Counted from the first letter of the stretch, positions 1 to 5,702 are shown. The stretch is DNA of 6,871 nucleotides from an uncultured Bacilli bacterium (GCA_944332375.1 CALVJU010000091.1:1-6871); one strand, 5' to 3'. Notes: generated by a model from the letters alone, not told the origin. Made by a program: numbers and translations.

Positions 1-296
1 CCGCTTATACTTATCCGTCCACGAGACCTCCCGGGGTAAGACATATAACTTTCCTCGTTTACTCACTTGATTTACTATATAAAGTTACGTGTATCTTTTG
101 GACTTTAGTTTGTTTAGTAACCTCATCCCTTTATACAGCCTTTGTATCAAGTTTCTGTTCGTTGAGCCACGATTTTGTTTCACGCTTCCTTTAGCCCTAA
201 CATCACTGTTAATGCGTTGCGCTTCCCTAATACTTCGCAGATACCGACGTGTATAGTGGACTTTCACCACCTAGCTATATGCCATGCCCGGCACAC
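1..296 (-). mobile_element. Group II intron, bacterial class C (IIC), 5' portion; continues beyond the left edge
   Basis: The minus strand starts with GTGTGCCGGGCATGG (282-296), which combines the GUGYG 5' splice-site consensus with a sequence very like the start of the Oceanobacillus iheyensis class C intron as I remember it. Other matching domain I-III landmarks follow in the right order: GTGAAAGTCCAC (256-267), AACAAACTAAAGTCC (100-114) and TTACCCCGGGAGGTCT (24-39). The last of these normally lies at the end of the 5' ribozyme half, just before domain IV and the reverse transcriptase/maturase gene. That gene and catalytic domain V would lie left of position 1, so I cannot tell whether the intron is intact. 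The insertion point is directly after the T-run of the tRNA-Met terminator, and class C introns are known to target intrinsic terminators. The short open frames here are translations of ribozyme sequence. Confidence 0.88.
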
Positions 297-297
297 T

Positions 298-321
298 AAA
301 AAACTAGGCTTAAAACCTAGT
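298..321 (-). terminator. Rho-independent terminator of tRNA-Met, also the intron 5' exon
   Basis: On the minus strand ACTAGG and CCTAGT form a 6-bp stem around a 7-nt loop, followed by TTTTTT. It lies 14 nt after the tRNA 3' end. A single A separates the T-run from the first base of the group II intron, so this hairpin is also the likely recognition element for intron insertion. Confidence 0.72.
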
Positions 322-335
322 AAAATAATCAAAAT

Positions 336-412
336 TGGTAGCGACGGGGGGGATCGAACCCTCGACCTTTCGGGTATGAACCGAACGCTCTAGCCAGCTG
401 AGCTACATCGCC
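336..412 (-). tRNA. tRNA-Met (CAU), elongator type, CCA encoded
   Basis: This is a 77-nt cloverleaf read on the minus strand. It has acceptor arm GGCGATG/CGTCGCT with a G1-U72 pair, D-stem GCTC/GAGC, and anticodon stem TTCGG/CCGAA around loop TTCATAC, giving anticodon CAU. The T-loop is TTCGATC, the discriminator is A, and the terminal CCA is encoded in the DNA. The sequence closely follows the Bacillus subtilis elongator tRNA-Met pattern as I recall it. It lacks the three G-C anticodon-stem pairs of initiator tRNA, and nothing suggests the lysidine-modified Ile2 type, although the two CAU elongators cannot be separated with full certainty by eye. The T-stem holds an A50-C64 mismatch within a run of seven C. 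The gene has its own promoter and terminator. Confidence 0.96.
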
Positions 413-430
413 ATGTCAGTCAACGAATTC

Positions 431-459
431 ATTATAACAAATTCATCAACTTTTGACAA
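431..459 (-). promoter_or_regulatory. Sigma-A type promoter of tRNA-Met
   Basis: On the minus strand TTGTCA (454-459) and a perfect TATAAT (431-436) are separated by exactly 17 nt. Transcription would begin near 424, about 12 nt before the mature tRNA 5' end. This is the strongest promoter match in the window, as expected for a stable RNA gene. Confidence 0.85.
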
Positions 460-498
460 TACCTTTTTGTATTTTTCCTATAAAAATCCCTATGCTTT

Positions 499-1083
499 TT
501 ATATACGAATTCCTGTTTTCTCTTTTTCTCCCCATAATAAACGTTCTTGATTGTTATATGGAATTTCAATCATACGATCTTTTAACTCTTCCATGACATC
601 TTCTAAATTTTTATCCTCTATATTGGTACGATAATAGAATGATCTTTCTGTTAAATAATTTTCTTTAATGAAAGATACCACCTTTTCTAATTCAGCATAT
701 TGGTAATCATTGATATTTTTAGGAATCCATACTGGAGAGTAAGATCCTAAACATACTTGGATTAATATATTGCCATACTCTAATGCTTGTTCTTGCCATA
801 TTTGATACTCTGTATTTTCGTCTAAATATTCAGGGAAAGTAAAACGATCAAAAGAATCGTATAATACACGATAGATTCTTTCTGTAACGTAAAAATGTTC
901 TTCTGGAGAAGGAAGAGAGATGGTTTGGAAAGGAGTAATAACAATCATCGCACCATCAATCGGTTGAAGATCTAATACTTCATTTTCCACATCTTCTTTA
1001 TTCATACCATCATATAAATAAAAATCTTCTAAATTGAATTGTTCACTCTGTTGTTTGATATACTCTATTGAATTCTTGTCCAT
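499..1083 (-). CDS. Hypothetical acidic soluble protein, 194 aa
   Basis: I do not recognise the family. The 194-residue product has no signal peptide or membrane segment, so it is probably cytoplasmic. It is rich in Glu, Asp, Tyr and Ile. Residues about 44-55 form a hydrophobic beta-like stretch (AMIVITPFQTIS). Residues 68-82 and 129-145 look helical, and the C-terminal third is strongly charged (EDVMEELKDRM at 161-171). One cysteine is present (C111). The start is well supported: GGAGG at 1091-1095 lies 7 nt before the ATG, and a TTGACA promoter lies upstream. It ends with TAA. It is monocistronic, separated from the tRNA gene by that gene's promoter, and divergent from the sortase. I see no convincing terminator after it, so transcription may run into the tRNA gene. 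A link to the surface locus is not shown. Confidence 0.85.
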   Translation of the reverse strand: MDKNSIEYIKQQSEQFNLEDFYLYDGMNKEDVENEVLDLQPIDGAMIVITPFQTISLPSPEEHFYVTERIYRVLYDSFDRFTFPEYLDENTEYQIWQEQALEYGNILIQVCLGSYSPVWIPKNINDYQYAELEKVVSFIKENYLTERSFYYRTNIEDKNLEDVMEELKDRMIEIPYNNQERLLWGEKEKTGIRI

Positions 1084-1115
1084 TTGATTTCCTCCATATA
1101 TTTCTTATTAATATT

Positions 1116-1144
1116 AATTTATCAAAAAAGAATTCACCTGTCAA
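1116..1144 (-). promoter_or_regulatory. Promoter of the 194-aa hypothetical gene
   Basis: On the minus strand a perfect -35 TTGACA (1139-1144) is followed after 17 nt by TAAATT (1116-1121), a 4/6 match to the -10 consensus. The predicted start is near 1109, giving a leader of about 25 nt that contains the GGAGG ribosome binding site. The -35 overlaps the candidate -35 of the divergent sortase promoter. Confidence 0.6.
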
Positions 1145-1166
1145 ACAACGTTCTTTCCTCTACTAT
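1138..1166 (+). promoter_or_regulatory. Candidate sortase promoter, weak
   Basis: CTGTCA (1138-1143) and TACTAT (1161-1166) stand 17 nt apart on the plus strand, each matching 4/6 consensus bases. They would start transcription near 1173 and leave a leader of about 46 nt. The -35 shares five bases with the opposing TTGACA. A second possible -10 (CATAAAT, near 1171-1177) has no good -35. The weak match makes this the least certain promoter listed. Confidence 0.33.
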
Positions 1167-1218
1167 CTGATCGCATAAATAAGTGAAAAAGTATCACAAT
1201 AAAAATAGGTGATCTAGG

Positions 1219-1953
1219 ATGAGAAAGAAAAAACAGATTGATAGGATACTTCTTTTGTTTTCTTTGGCTTGTATGGTTTTTTTTATCATAAAAACAGTTC
1301 AATATCAATTGGATCGAAAAGAGATTTCTCAACTCCATCAACTGCTCATCAAAGAGAAACAAGAAGATACTACACAAACTCAGATCAACTTCTCTGCTCT
1401 ACTAGATCAAAATAAAGATACAATTGGGTGGATTCAAATACTAGATACCAATATCAATTATCCTGTTGTACAGTCCACGAATAATACCTATTACTTAACA
1501 CATTCTTTTAATCGTTCTAACAATCAAGCTGGATGGATTTTTGCTGACTATCGCAACCACTTTGACATTTTAAATCAAAATAATATCATTTATGGTCATG
1601 GACGTTTGGATGAAACGATGTTTGGAGATCTAAAGAAGTTATTACAAGATAATTGGTTTCAAACAGAAGAACATCAAATGATTCAACTAGATACTCCTAC
1701 TTATCATAGTGTTTGGAAAATTGTTAGCCTTTATACCATCTCACCAGAATCTTATTACATTACAACTCATTTTTCTAAGAATGAATTTGAGGAATTTTCT
1801 AAAGTGATCCTAAAAAGAAGTATTATTGATTTTGATGAGAAGATTGAAAAAAATGATAAACTACTTACGCTATCTACTTGTTACCCTGATGATGATACGA
1901 GATTTGTTGTTCATGCGAAATTAATAAAAAAAGAAAACTATTATAAGAAATAG
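1219..1953 (+). CDS. srtB: Class B sortase
   Basis: This is a membrane-anchored cysteine transpeptidase. It cleaves a sorting motif between Thr and Gly and joins the substrate to peptidoglycan outside the cell. The 244-aa product has a basic N-terminus (RKKK), one membrane span at about 10-29, a linker, and the sortase core from about 55 on. The class B signs are clear: GWIQI/YPVVQS (70-86), catalytic His127 in IIYGHG, then the MFGDL segment (134-138), the nucleophile Cys221 in TLSTC, and Arg228 in DTRFVVHA. Length is normal for class B. AGGTGAT at 1207-1213 supports the ATG. It converges on the NPETG surface protein gene, and the two overlap by 13 bp at their 3' ends (1941-1953). That protein is its likely substrate, because class B enzymes accept NPxT(N/G)-type or, in Clostridioides difficile, (S/P)PxTG signals. 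Confidence 0.95.
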   Translation: MRKKKQIDRILLLFSLACMVFFIIKTVQYQLDRKEISQLHQLLIKEKQEDTTQTQINFSALLDQNKDTIGWIQILDTNINYPVVQSTNNTYYLTHSFNRSNNQAGWIFADYRNHFDILNQNNIIYGHGRLDETMFGDLKKLLQDNWFQTEEHQMIQLDTPTYHSVWKIVSLYTISPESYYITTHFSKNEFEEFSKVILKRSIIDFDEKIEKNDKLLTLSTCYPDDDTRFVVHAKLIKKENYYKK

Positions 1954-1961
1954 TCCTTTTC
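1926..1961 (-). terminator. Intrinsic terminator of the NPETG surface protein gene
   Basis: On the minus strand ACTATT/AATAGT forms a 6-bp stem with a 6-nt loop. It is extended by GAAA/TTTC across a 3-nt bulge and is followed by seven T. The gene's TAA stop lies partly in the loop, and the whole element lies in or beside the 3' end of the convergent sortase gene. On the plus strand the hairpin lacks a good T-run, so it probably works mainly in the minus direction. Confidence 0.6.
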
Positions 1962-2708
1962 ACGTTTAGAGAGTTTATAGAATGCGAATAAAGCAACAGA
2001 GAAACATAAGAACATACCACTTATATATAAAATAATTGGATCTCCTGTTTCTGGGTTTTCTGTAGAAATGGTAAATGCTTCTATTTCATTTAAAGTAAAC
2101 TCTTCTTCTGGTAATAATTCATATTGTGCTCCATTGATTTCTAAGATAGAGCCAGTAGAATCTTTTGGTACCCAAAGTGTTGGACGATCTTCACTGTCTG
2201 TTCTATTTACTAAAATAGTTTGATCTGTGAGAATGACATGAGCGATACTTTCAACACCACTTCCTTGGCCAAGTTCAATTCCTCCAAAACCGTTACCAGA
2301 AAGATCGATGGTTCCTTCTAATTGTACTTTAGCACCATTAATTAAAAGTCCTCCGTTTCCACCGGTTAATGCGATATTACGGATGGTTGCTTCTGTTTTA
2401 TAAACTTGTAATACATAAATACCACTCCAAATCGTATTATCACTACTATCAGAGTCTCCAAAGGTACCAACATATTGCATCGTATGACCGTTTCCATCTA
2501 TGGTAACTGGCCTCATAACGTTGATTTTTTCTGTTGTTTCAATATCATTACCAAGTACAATGGTTGAAATATTAGAGTCCTCTAAAGCAGACTTTAATTC
2601 CTCTTGATTTCTTACAGTCATCGTACTAGATGCTTCTACGTGTATCCATGGGAATAAGCAAAGTGCGATAAGAATCATGGATATATATTTTGTACATTTT
2701 TTCAACAT
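1941..2708 (-). CDS. Sortase-anchored beta-helix (pectate-lyase-like) surface protein, NPETG motif
   Basis: This is a predicted cell-wall-anchored surface protein of 255 aa. Residues 1-26 form a standard signal peptide: basic KKCTK, a hydrophobic core and a likely cut after VEA. From 30 to about 195 the sequence has short beta-strand repeats typical of the pectate-lyase-like right-handed beta-helix found in Gram-positive adhesins (VRNQEELKSAL at 32-42, STIVLGNDI, PVTIDGNGHTM, GGLLINGAKVQLEGTIDLSGNG). A linker leads to the sorting signal NPETGD (218-223), a hydrophobic span (about 225-246) and a charged tail (KLSKREK). GGAGG at 2716-2720 lies 7 nt before the ATG. No catalytic residues of a true pectate lyase are recognised, so adhesion or scaffolding is likelier than enzyme activity. 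The convergent class B sortase is the obvious anchoring enzyme. Confidence 0.88.
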   Translation of the reverse strand: MLKKCTKYISMILIALCLFPWIHVEASSTMTVRNQEELKSALEDSNISTIVLGNDIETTEKINVMRPVTIDGNGHTMQYVGTFGDSDSSDNTIWSGIYVLQVYKTEATIRNIALTGGNGGLLINGAKVQLEGTIDLSGNGFGGIELGQGSGVESIAHVILTDQTILVNRTDSEDRPTLWVPKDSTGSILEINGAQYELLPEEEFTLNEIEAFTISTENPETGDPIILYISGMFLCFSVALFAFYKLSKREKDYFL

Positions 2709-2791
2709 TTTTCTTCCTCCTTCCTATTTATATTTTGGATTTAAGTAGAGAAAATATACAAAATATATTTTTAAAAAAATTTTTAAATTTC
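2709..2791. other. AT-rich intergenic leader between terminator and surface-protein gene
   Basis: This gap of roughly 80 bp is extremely A/T-rich, with alternating A and T tracts at 2755-2790. It holds the ribosome binding site of the 255-aa gene. A promoter for that gene probably lies here, but candidate -10 boxes (such as TATATT) have no properly spaced -35, so none is assigned. The A/T tracts could act as an UP-like element. Confidence 0.4.
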
Positions 2792-2819
2792 AAAAAAAGA
2801 ATGAAATAAATTCACTCTT
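2792..2819 (-). terminator. Rho-independent terminator after the TasA-like gene
   Basis: Minus-strand AAGAGTGAA and TTCATTCTT pair over 9 bp with one G-U pair and a 5-nt loop, followed by a T-run. The stem overlaps the TAA stop codon of the 171-aa gene. It closes the two-gene transcript of the stalk protein and the TasA-like protein. Confidence 0.82.
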
Positions 2820-3333
2820 ATCTTTGTACATAATTTAAAATTACAGTAATTGATTTTTCCATTGGTTCAACATCTTCTGTAACGTTTTCATTCCAACTCA
2901 CTCTTACTGTTACGGTGTTTGTTGTATTTACATCTAGTGTTGTAGAATGCTTTTGTACCCCAGTTACTTCATAAAGAATCGTATTATCATCACTTGGATC
3001 AGTGACAATGACCATATCATCTAAAACAGCATCTAAATCTCCTTGATTTGCAATTGTAATGTCATAAGTCATACTATCTCCAGGTTTTTGTAATAATGTA
3101 TCAAAGGTTGCGACAGTACCATTATGTGTTGCGGGAGAACGATTTATCGCACTACCTGTTGGTGTTCCTTCTGTAATATTCGTAATAGCAACATTCCATT
3201 GATCACCACCACCGATGCCAGCACCACCAGTAATTTTAAGATGACTACTAAGGAGTGCATAGCCAGCTGCCATTACAAGAATAGCAGCTACTAAAATAGC
3301 AATCACAGTATCTTTTCCAGCTTTTTTATTCAT
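2818..3333 (-). CDS. TasA-like secreted protein with SipW-cognate-type N-terminus
   Basis: This 171-aa exported protein begins MNKKAGKD, has one hydrophobic segment (about 9-29), then GYALLSSHLKITG. This pattern is typical of precursors processed by SipW-like peptidases and of small TasA-like proteins in Bacillota. The mature part resembles the TasA/camelysin beta-sandwich: a W-N-V-A-I strand (46-50), TFDTLLQKPGDSMTYDITIANQGDLDAVL (77-104), and a final strand ITVILNYVQR. The PGDSxxYxIxIxNxGxLDA signature is the strongest clue. There are no cysteines and no sorting signal. GGAGG at 3343-3347 supports the start. It lies 19 bp after the stalk-protein gene, so both are probably cotranscribed, and a terminator follows. 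It may form fibres or be a surface subunit, by analogy with TasA. The family assignment is by motif resemblance and has not been confirmed by alignment. Confidence 0.85.
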   Translation of the reverse strand: MNKKAGKDTVIAILVAAILVMAAGYALLSSHLKITGGAGIGGGDQWNVAITNITEGTPTGSAINRSPATHNGTVATFDTLLQKPGDSMTYDITIANQGDLDAVLDDMVIVTDPSDDNTILYEVTGVQKHSTTLDVNTTNTVTVRVSWNENVTEDVEPMEKSITVILNYVQR

Positions 3334-3352
3334 AAAAGAATTCCTCCGTTTC

Positions 3353-4543
3353 CTAATAATTTGGTGTAGTTACCGGCGAATTTGAAGTAGTCATAATTGG
3401 TGTAGTTGTTGTAGGTGTAACTGTTCCTGTAGGAGTTGTAGTTCCCGGTGGAGTACCTGTTGTTGGACCAGTTGTCGTAGGAGTTCCGGTTGTTGGTGTT
3501 CCAGTGGTCGGAGTACCAGTTCCTGTTGTTGGACCAGTTGTACCACCAGTGCCTGTTCCAGTACCAGTTGTTGTAGCTGTAGATGTCGGATGTGGATTCA
3601 TTGGATTGTTGATTGGATCTGTTGTAAGAGGTCCAAGTGTAGTACTTAAAGTATATGGATCAGTACTTGTACCAGTTCCTCCATTGCATACGACATTATA
3701 TTTAAGATAGAAGACTGGATAAACTTCAACAGTGCTATCGCTTGCAGTAGTAGCTCCAATATAACCAGGTATTCTAAACATATATACTTCAGATGTATTA
3801 TTTAATGAAGAATTCAAAAACCAAAAATATGAAGAATTATATAACCAATTATAATTCACGTTACAATCAGAAAATGATGTTTCCTGATTGCATTCCGGTG
3901 CTCCGGCATACCCATAATCACTAGGATACAGCAAGCCAACATAAGCCATTGTATATGTTGAATATCCGGAATGGACATTAGAACTTCTTTCGGCACTATA
4001 CCATCCTGAAGCGGTATTTGGTGCCAGCTCAGTCTGTCCCAAGTAATATCGATTTCTTGTAATTAAGTTTCTATTGCTGCTTCCTAAATTTTGATAAAAA
4101 TTTATATTTAAATATTGATATAAAGAAGATTGAGTCCAGTTATTTTCTCCACTACTATTCCAAGCCATATTTCCGATAGAATCTTCTTTATATAACTTAA
4201 CATATCCACCATCAAAAATACCAATAACCCTATAAATTTCATTATTAAATAAAACATAGTTTTTTACTTCTGAATCAGAGCCTCTATACCTAATAGCGCC
4301 ATGTTCATCAGTATATAGACCATCTGCATTTCCATTAACATTTTTTGAGGCAATAATGTATGCAAAATAATCTTCAACAAATTCTTCATTATTTTTCTTT
4401 GACAAAGATATATCCATTGAAAGTCTTTGTTGTAAATAAGAATATCCAATTCCCATAACAGAGAGAATTCCAACAAAAGCTACAAGTACCATGGTAGCAT
4501 AGTTTCTATTTCGTCTTAATTTTCTAAATCTTCTTAGTCTCAT
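3353..4543 (-). CDS. Surface protein: DUF6273-like domain plus Thr/Pro/Gly-rich stalk, 396 aa
   Basis: A very basic start (MRLRRFRKLRRNRN) precedes one membrane span (about 15-37) ending GYSYLQQRLSM, which resembles the N-terminus of the TasA-like neighbour. Residues about 95-150 (YVLFNNEIYRVIGIFDG, then VKLYKEDSIGNMAWNSS and WTQSSLYQYLN) and 236-300 (WFLNSS, then YPVFYLKYNVVCNGGTGTSTDPYTL) match the pattern of DUF6273-like extracellular domains of gut Bacillota. Three cysteines lie at 218, 227 and 286. Residues 304-396 are low-complexity Thr/Pro/Gly repeats, mucin-like and possibly glycosylated. There is no LPxTG-type signal or C-terminal span, so the N-terminus alone holds the protein to the membrane unless it is cleaved. 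I chose this start, not an ATG 39 bp upstream, because AGGAGA lies 7 nt before it and the upstream ATG overlaps the predicted -10. The function is unknown. Confidence 0.85.
   Translation of the reverse strand: MRLRRFRKLRRNRNYATMVLVAFVGILSVMGIGYSYLQQRLSMDISLSKKNNEEFVEDYFAYIIASKNVNGNADGLYTDEHGAIRYRGSDSEVKNYVLFNNEIYRVIGIFDGGYVKLYKEDSIGNMAWNSSGENNWTQSSLYQYLNINFYQNLGSSNRNLITRNRYYLGQTELAPNTASGWYSAERSSNVHSGYSTYTMAYVGLLYPSDYGYAGAPECNQETSFSDCNVNYNWLYNSSYFWFLNSSLNNTSEVYMFRIPGYIGATTASDSTVEVYPVFYLKYNVVCNGGTGTSTDPYTLSTTLGPLTTDPINNPMNPHPTSTATTTGTGTGTGGTTGPTTGTGTPTTGTPTTGTPTTTGPTTGTPPGTTTPTGTVTPTTTTPIMTTSNSPVTTPNY
3456..3541. repeat. Direct repeats in the Thr/Pro/Gly stalk coding sequence
   Basis: The 20-base sequence at 3456-3475 recurs exactly at 3522-3541, a distance of 66 bp or 22 codons in frame. 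Between and around the copies, shorter units encoding TGTPT and TTGP recur imperfectly over about 3360-3590. The repeats are in-frame, so slippage or recombination would change stalk length without breaking the gene. Confidence 0.75.
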
Positions 4544-4550
4544 AATACGC

Positions 4551-4556
4551 TCTCCT
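4551..4556 (-). promoter_or_regulatory. Ribosome binding site fixing the start of the stalk protein
   Basis: AGGAGA on the minus strand lies 7 nt upstream of the ATG at 4543. The alternative ATG at 4582 has no comparable site and would lie upstream of the predicted transcription start. This decides for the 396-aa form over a 409-aa form. Confidence 0.8.
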
Positions 4557-4570
4557 ACTCTACTATTAAT

Positions 4571-4579
4571 AGTATAACA
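4571..4579 (-). promoter_or_regulatory. Extended -10 promoter for the stalk protein / TasA-like operon
   Basis: TGTTATACT on the minus strand is an extended -10 (TG, one base, TATACT). No good -35 is present: the expected position falls in the T-run of the upstream terminator. Transcription would begin near 4564 with a leader of about 20 nt. Its place directly after a terminator supports a separate transcript. Confidence 0.5.
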
Positions 4580-4591
4580 CAAAAAATGGGT

Positions 4592-4620
4592 AAAAAAAAG
4601 GAGAAATATTATTCTCCTTT
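4592..4620 (-). terminator. Rho-independent terminator after the DUF5305-like gene
   Basis: Minus-strand AAAGGAGAA and TTCTCCTTT form a perfect 9-bp stem with a 6-nt loop, followed by a run of T. The left arm is also the last sense codons (Lys-Gly-Glu) of the 361-aa gene, and the TAA stop lies in the loop. It ends the signal peptidase/DUF5305 transcript. Confidence 0.9.
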
Positions 4621-5694
4621 ACGTTTTAATACGTATCTATAAAGTACCTTCTCTTGAATCAACATAAACCATGAAGTTTCATTTGGTTCTGGTTCATAGA
4701 ATAGAATAGGTGTATGTAATTCTTCTTCTAAATCAATCATCTCATTAAAGTTTTTAATCTCAACAACTTGATAGTTTTGGAAGTCGATTGGACTAGCTGT
4801 TTCTACAATAATATCTCCATATTGTTTTAAGATCTTATCTTTTTGACTTGTATATTCATCTTTCTTCTTAACGTTTCTAAATAATGAACGAAGAACAAAT
4901 ACTAATATACCAATAGATACTGCTAACATTGCAAGAGCAATTGTTAATTTTACAGGATCTACTTTATCAACATAAGTATTAATACCAGCAATATTTTCAT
5001 TGATTGTTTTCTCTGTTTCACCTGTTACAGCAAACACGTCTTCATTTAATGGAATGTTCATAGTAACTGTTTGTGTATCATGAAGTGTATTCATGCCATC
5101 TTCTAATTCACCATCAATGGTTACTTCCATTTCTACTTTTAAATAAGCATCAATGGTAATACCAATTGTTTGCATGAATCTTTTTACATAGTCATCGTAA
5201 TAATGAAAGTCTAATGTAAATTTTTCAGAAATGTTAACCGTGTTACTGTTTTCAAGTGTTTCTTCTACTGGATTCACAATAGGAAACTCTTGTACCCAAA
5301 CTTCTGCTTTTTCTCCATTTGGAGAGCTATTATATTCTCCAACAATGGAAGAATTGATTTTATAAGAATATTTTAAATTTAATTGTTTACTTGCAGAATA
5401 TGAATAATTCATTGTTACATCAAAGTTATTTACTAAACTTGATATATATAATTCATTCATTCCTTGTGGATTTTCTGTAATAAATTCATTTGGTGTTAGA
5501 TTTACACCATAAGTATATCCTTTATTAATATTGTAAGAATAAAGTACATTATCATTTCTTTCACTCTTCCATGCTAATGAATCGATTCCCAATTTTAAGG
5601 AAAAGAACAATAGTATTAATGAAAGAATGACTAAAATAATACGTGCGACTTTATTGTCTAATGCTTCCAATATTTGTCCCTTTTTATTTCTCAT
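4609..5694 (-). CDS. DUF5305-like two-span membrane protein, 361 aa
   Basis: The 361-aa product has a basic start (MRNKKGQ), a first membrane span at about 17-37, an extracellular beta-rich domain from about 40 to 247, a second span at about 249-268, and a charged cytoplasmic tail of about 90 residues. The outer domain contains strand-like segments such as NNFDVTMNYSYS, LNLKYSYKIN and a long FTLDFHYYDDYVKRF, then KVEMEVTIDG. The tail has a compact folded look (DIIVETASPIDFQ, then IDLEEELHTPILFYEP, ending WFMLIQEKVLYRYVLK). Size, topology and position beside a SipW/archaeal-type signal peptidase fit the DUF5305 family, which is known from archaea and Bacillota and has no established biochemical role. 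AGGTGAG (5698-5704) supports the start. It lies 8 bp after the signal peptidase stop, so the two are cotranscribed. It may assist or couple to the peptidase, which is inference. Confidence 0.85.
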   Translation of the reverse strand: MRNKKGQILEALDNKVARIILVILSLILLFFSLKLGIDSLAWKSERNDNVLYSYNINKGYTYGVNLTPNEFITENPQGMNELYISSLVNNFDVTMNYSYSASKQLNLKYSYKINSSIVGEYNSSPNGEKAEVWVQEFPIVNPVEETLENSNTVNISEKFTLDFHYYDDYVKRFMQTIGITIDAYLKVEMEVTIDGELEDGMNTLHDTQTVTMNIPLNEDVFAVTGETEKTINENIAGINTYVDKVDPVKLTIALAMLAVSIGILVFVLRSLFRNVKKKDEYTSQKDKILKQYGDIIVETASPIDFQNYQVVEIKNFNEMIDLEEELHTPILFYEPEPNETSWFMLIQEKVLYRYVLKRKGE

Positions 5695-5702
5695 TTTCTC
5701 AC

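Noticed and set aside
85..270. 61-aa minus-strand open frame with many basic residues
   Set aside because: It lies inside conserved group II intron ribozyme sequence; the translation is an artefact of a structured RNA.
175..393. 72-aa plus-strand open frame
   Set aside because: It runs antisense through the intron, its terminator and the tRNA gene.
460..498. Terminator after the 194-aa gene
   Set aside because: Only a weak A/T-only stem (ATTTTT/AAAAAT) is present, with no proper T-run.
1141..1377. 78-aa minus-strand open frame opposite the sortase start
   Set aside because: It is antisense to the sortase coding region, with no ribosome binding site or family signal.
3360..3600. CRISPR-like or minisatellite array
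   Set aside because: The repeats are short, imperfect, in frame and contiguous with no regular spacers; they encode the protein stalk.
3504..3710. 68-aa plus-strand frame rich in Val and Pro
   Set aside because: It is the complement of the Thr/Pro/Gly repeat; composition alone keeps it open.
4264..4476. 70-aa minus-strand frame inside the stalk protein gene
   Set aside because: It is a different frame of a well-supported gene and has no start signals of its own.
4544..4582. Longer 409-aa start of the stalk protein
   Set aside because: No ribosome binding site is seen there, and the ATG lies upstream of the predicted transcription start.
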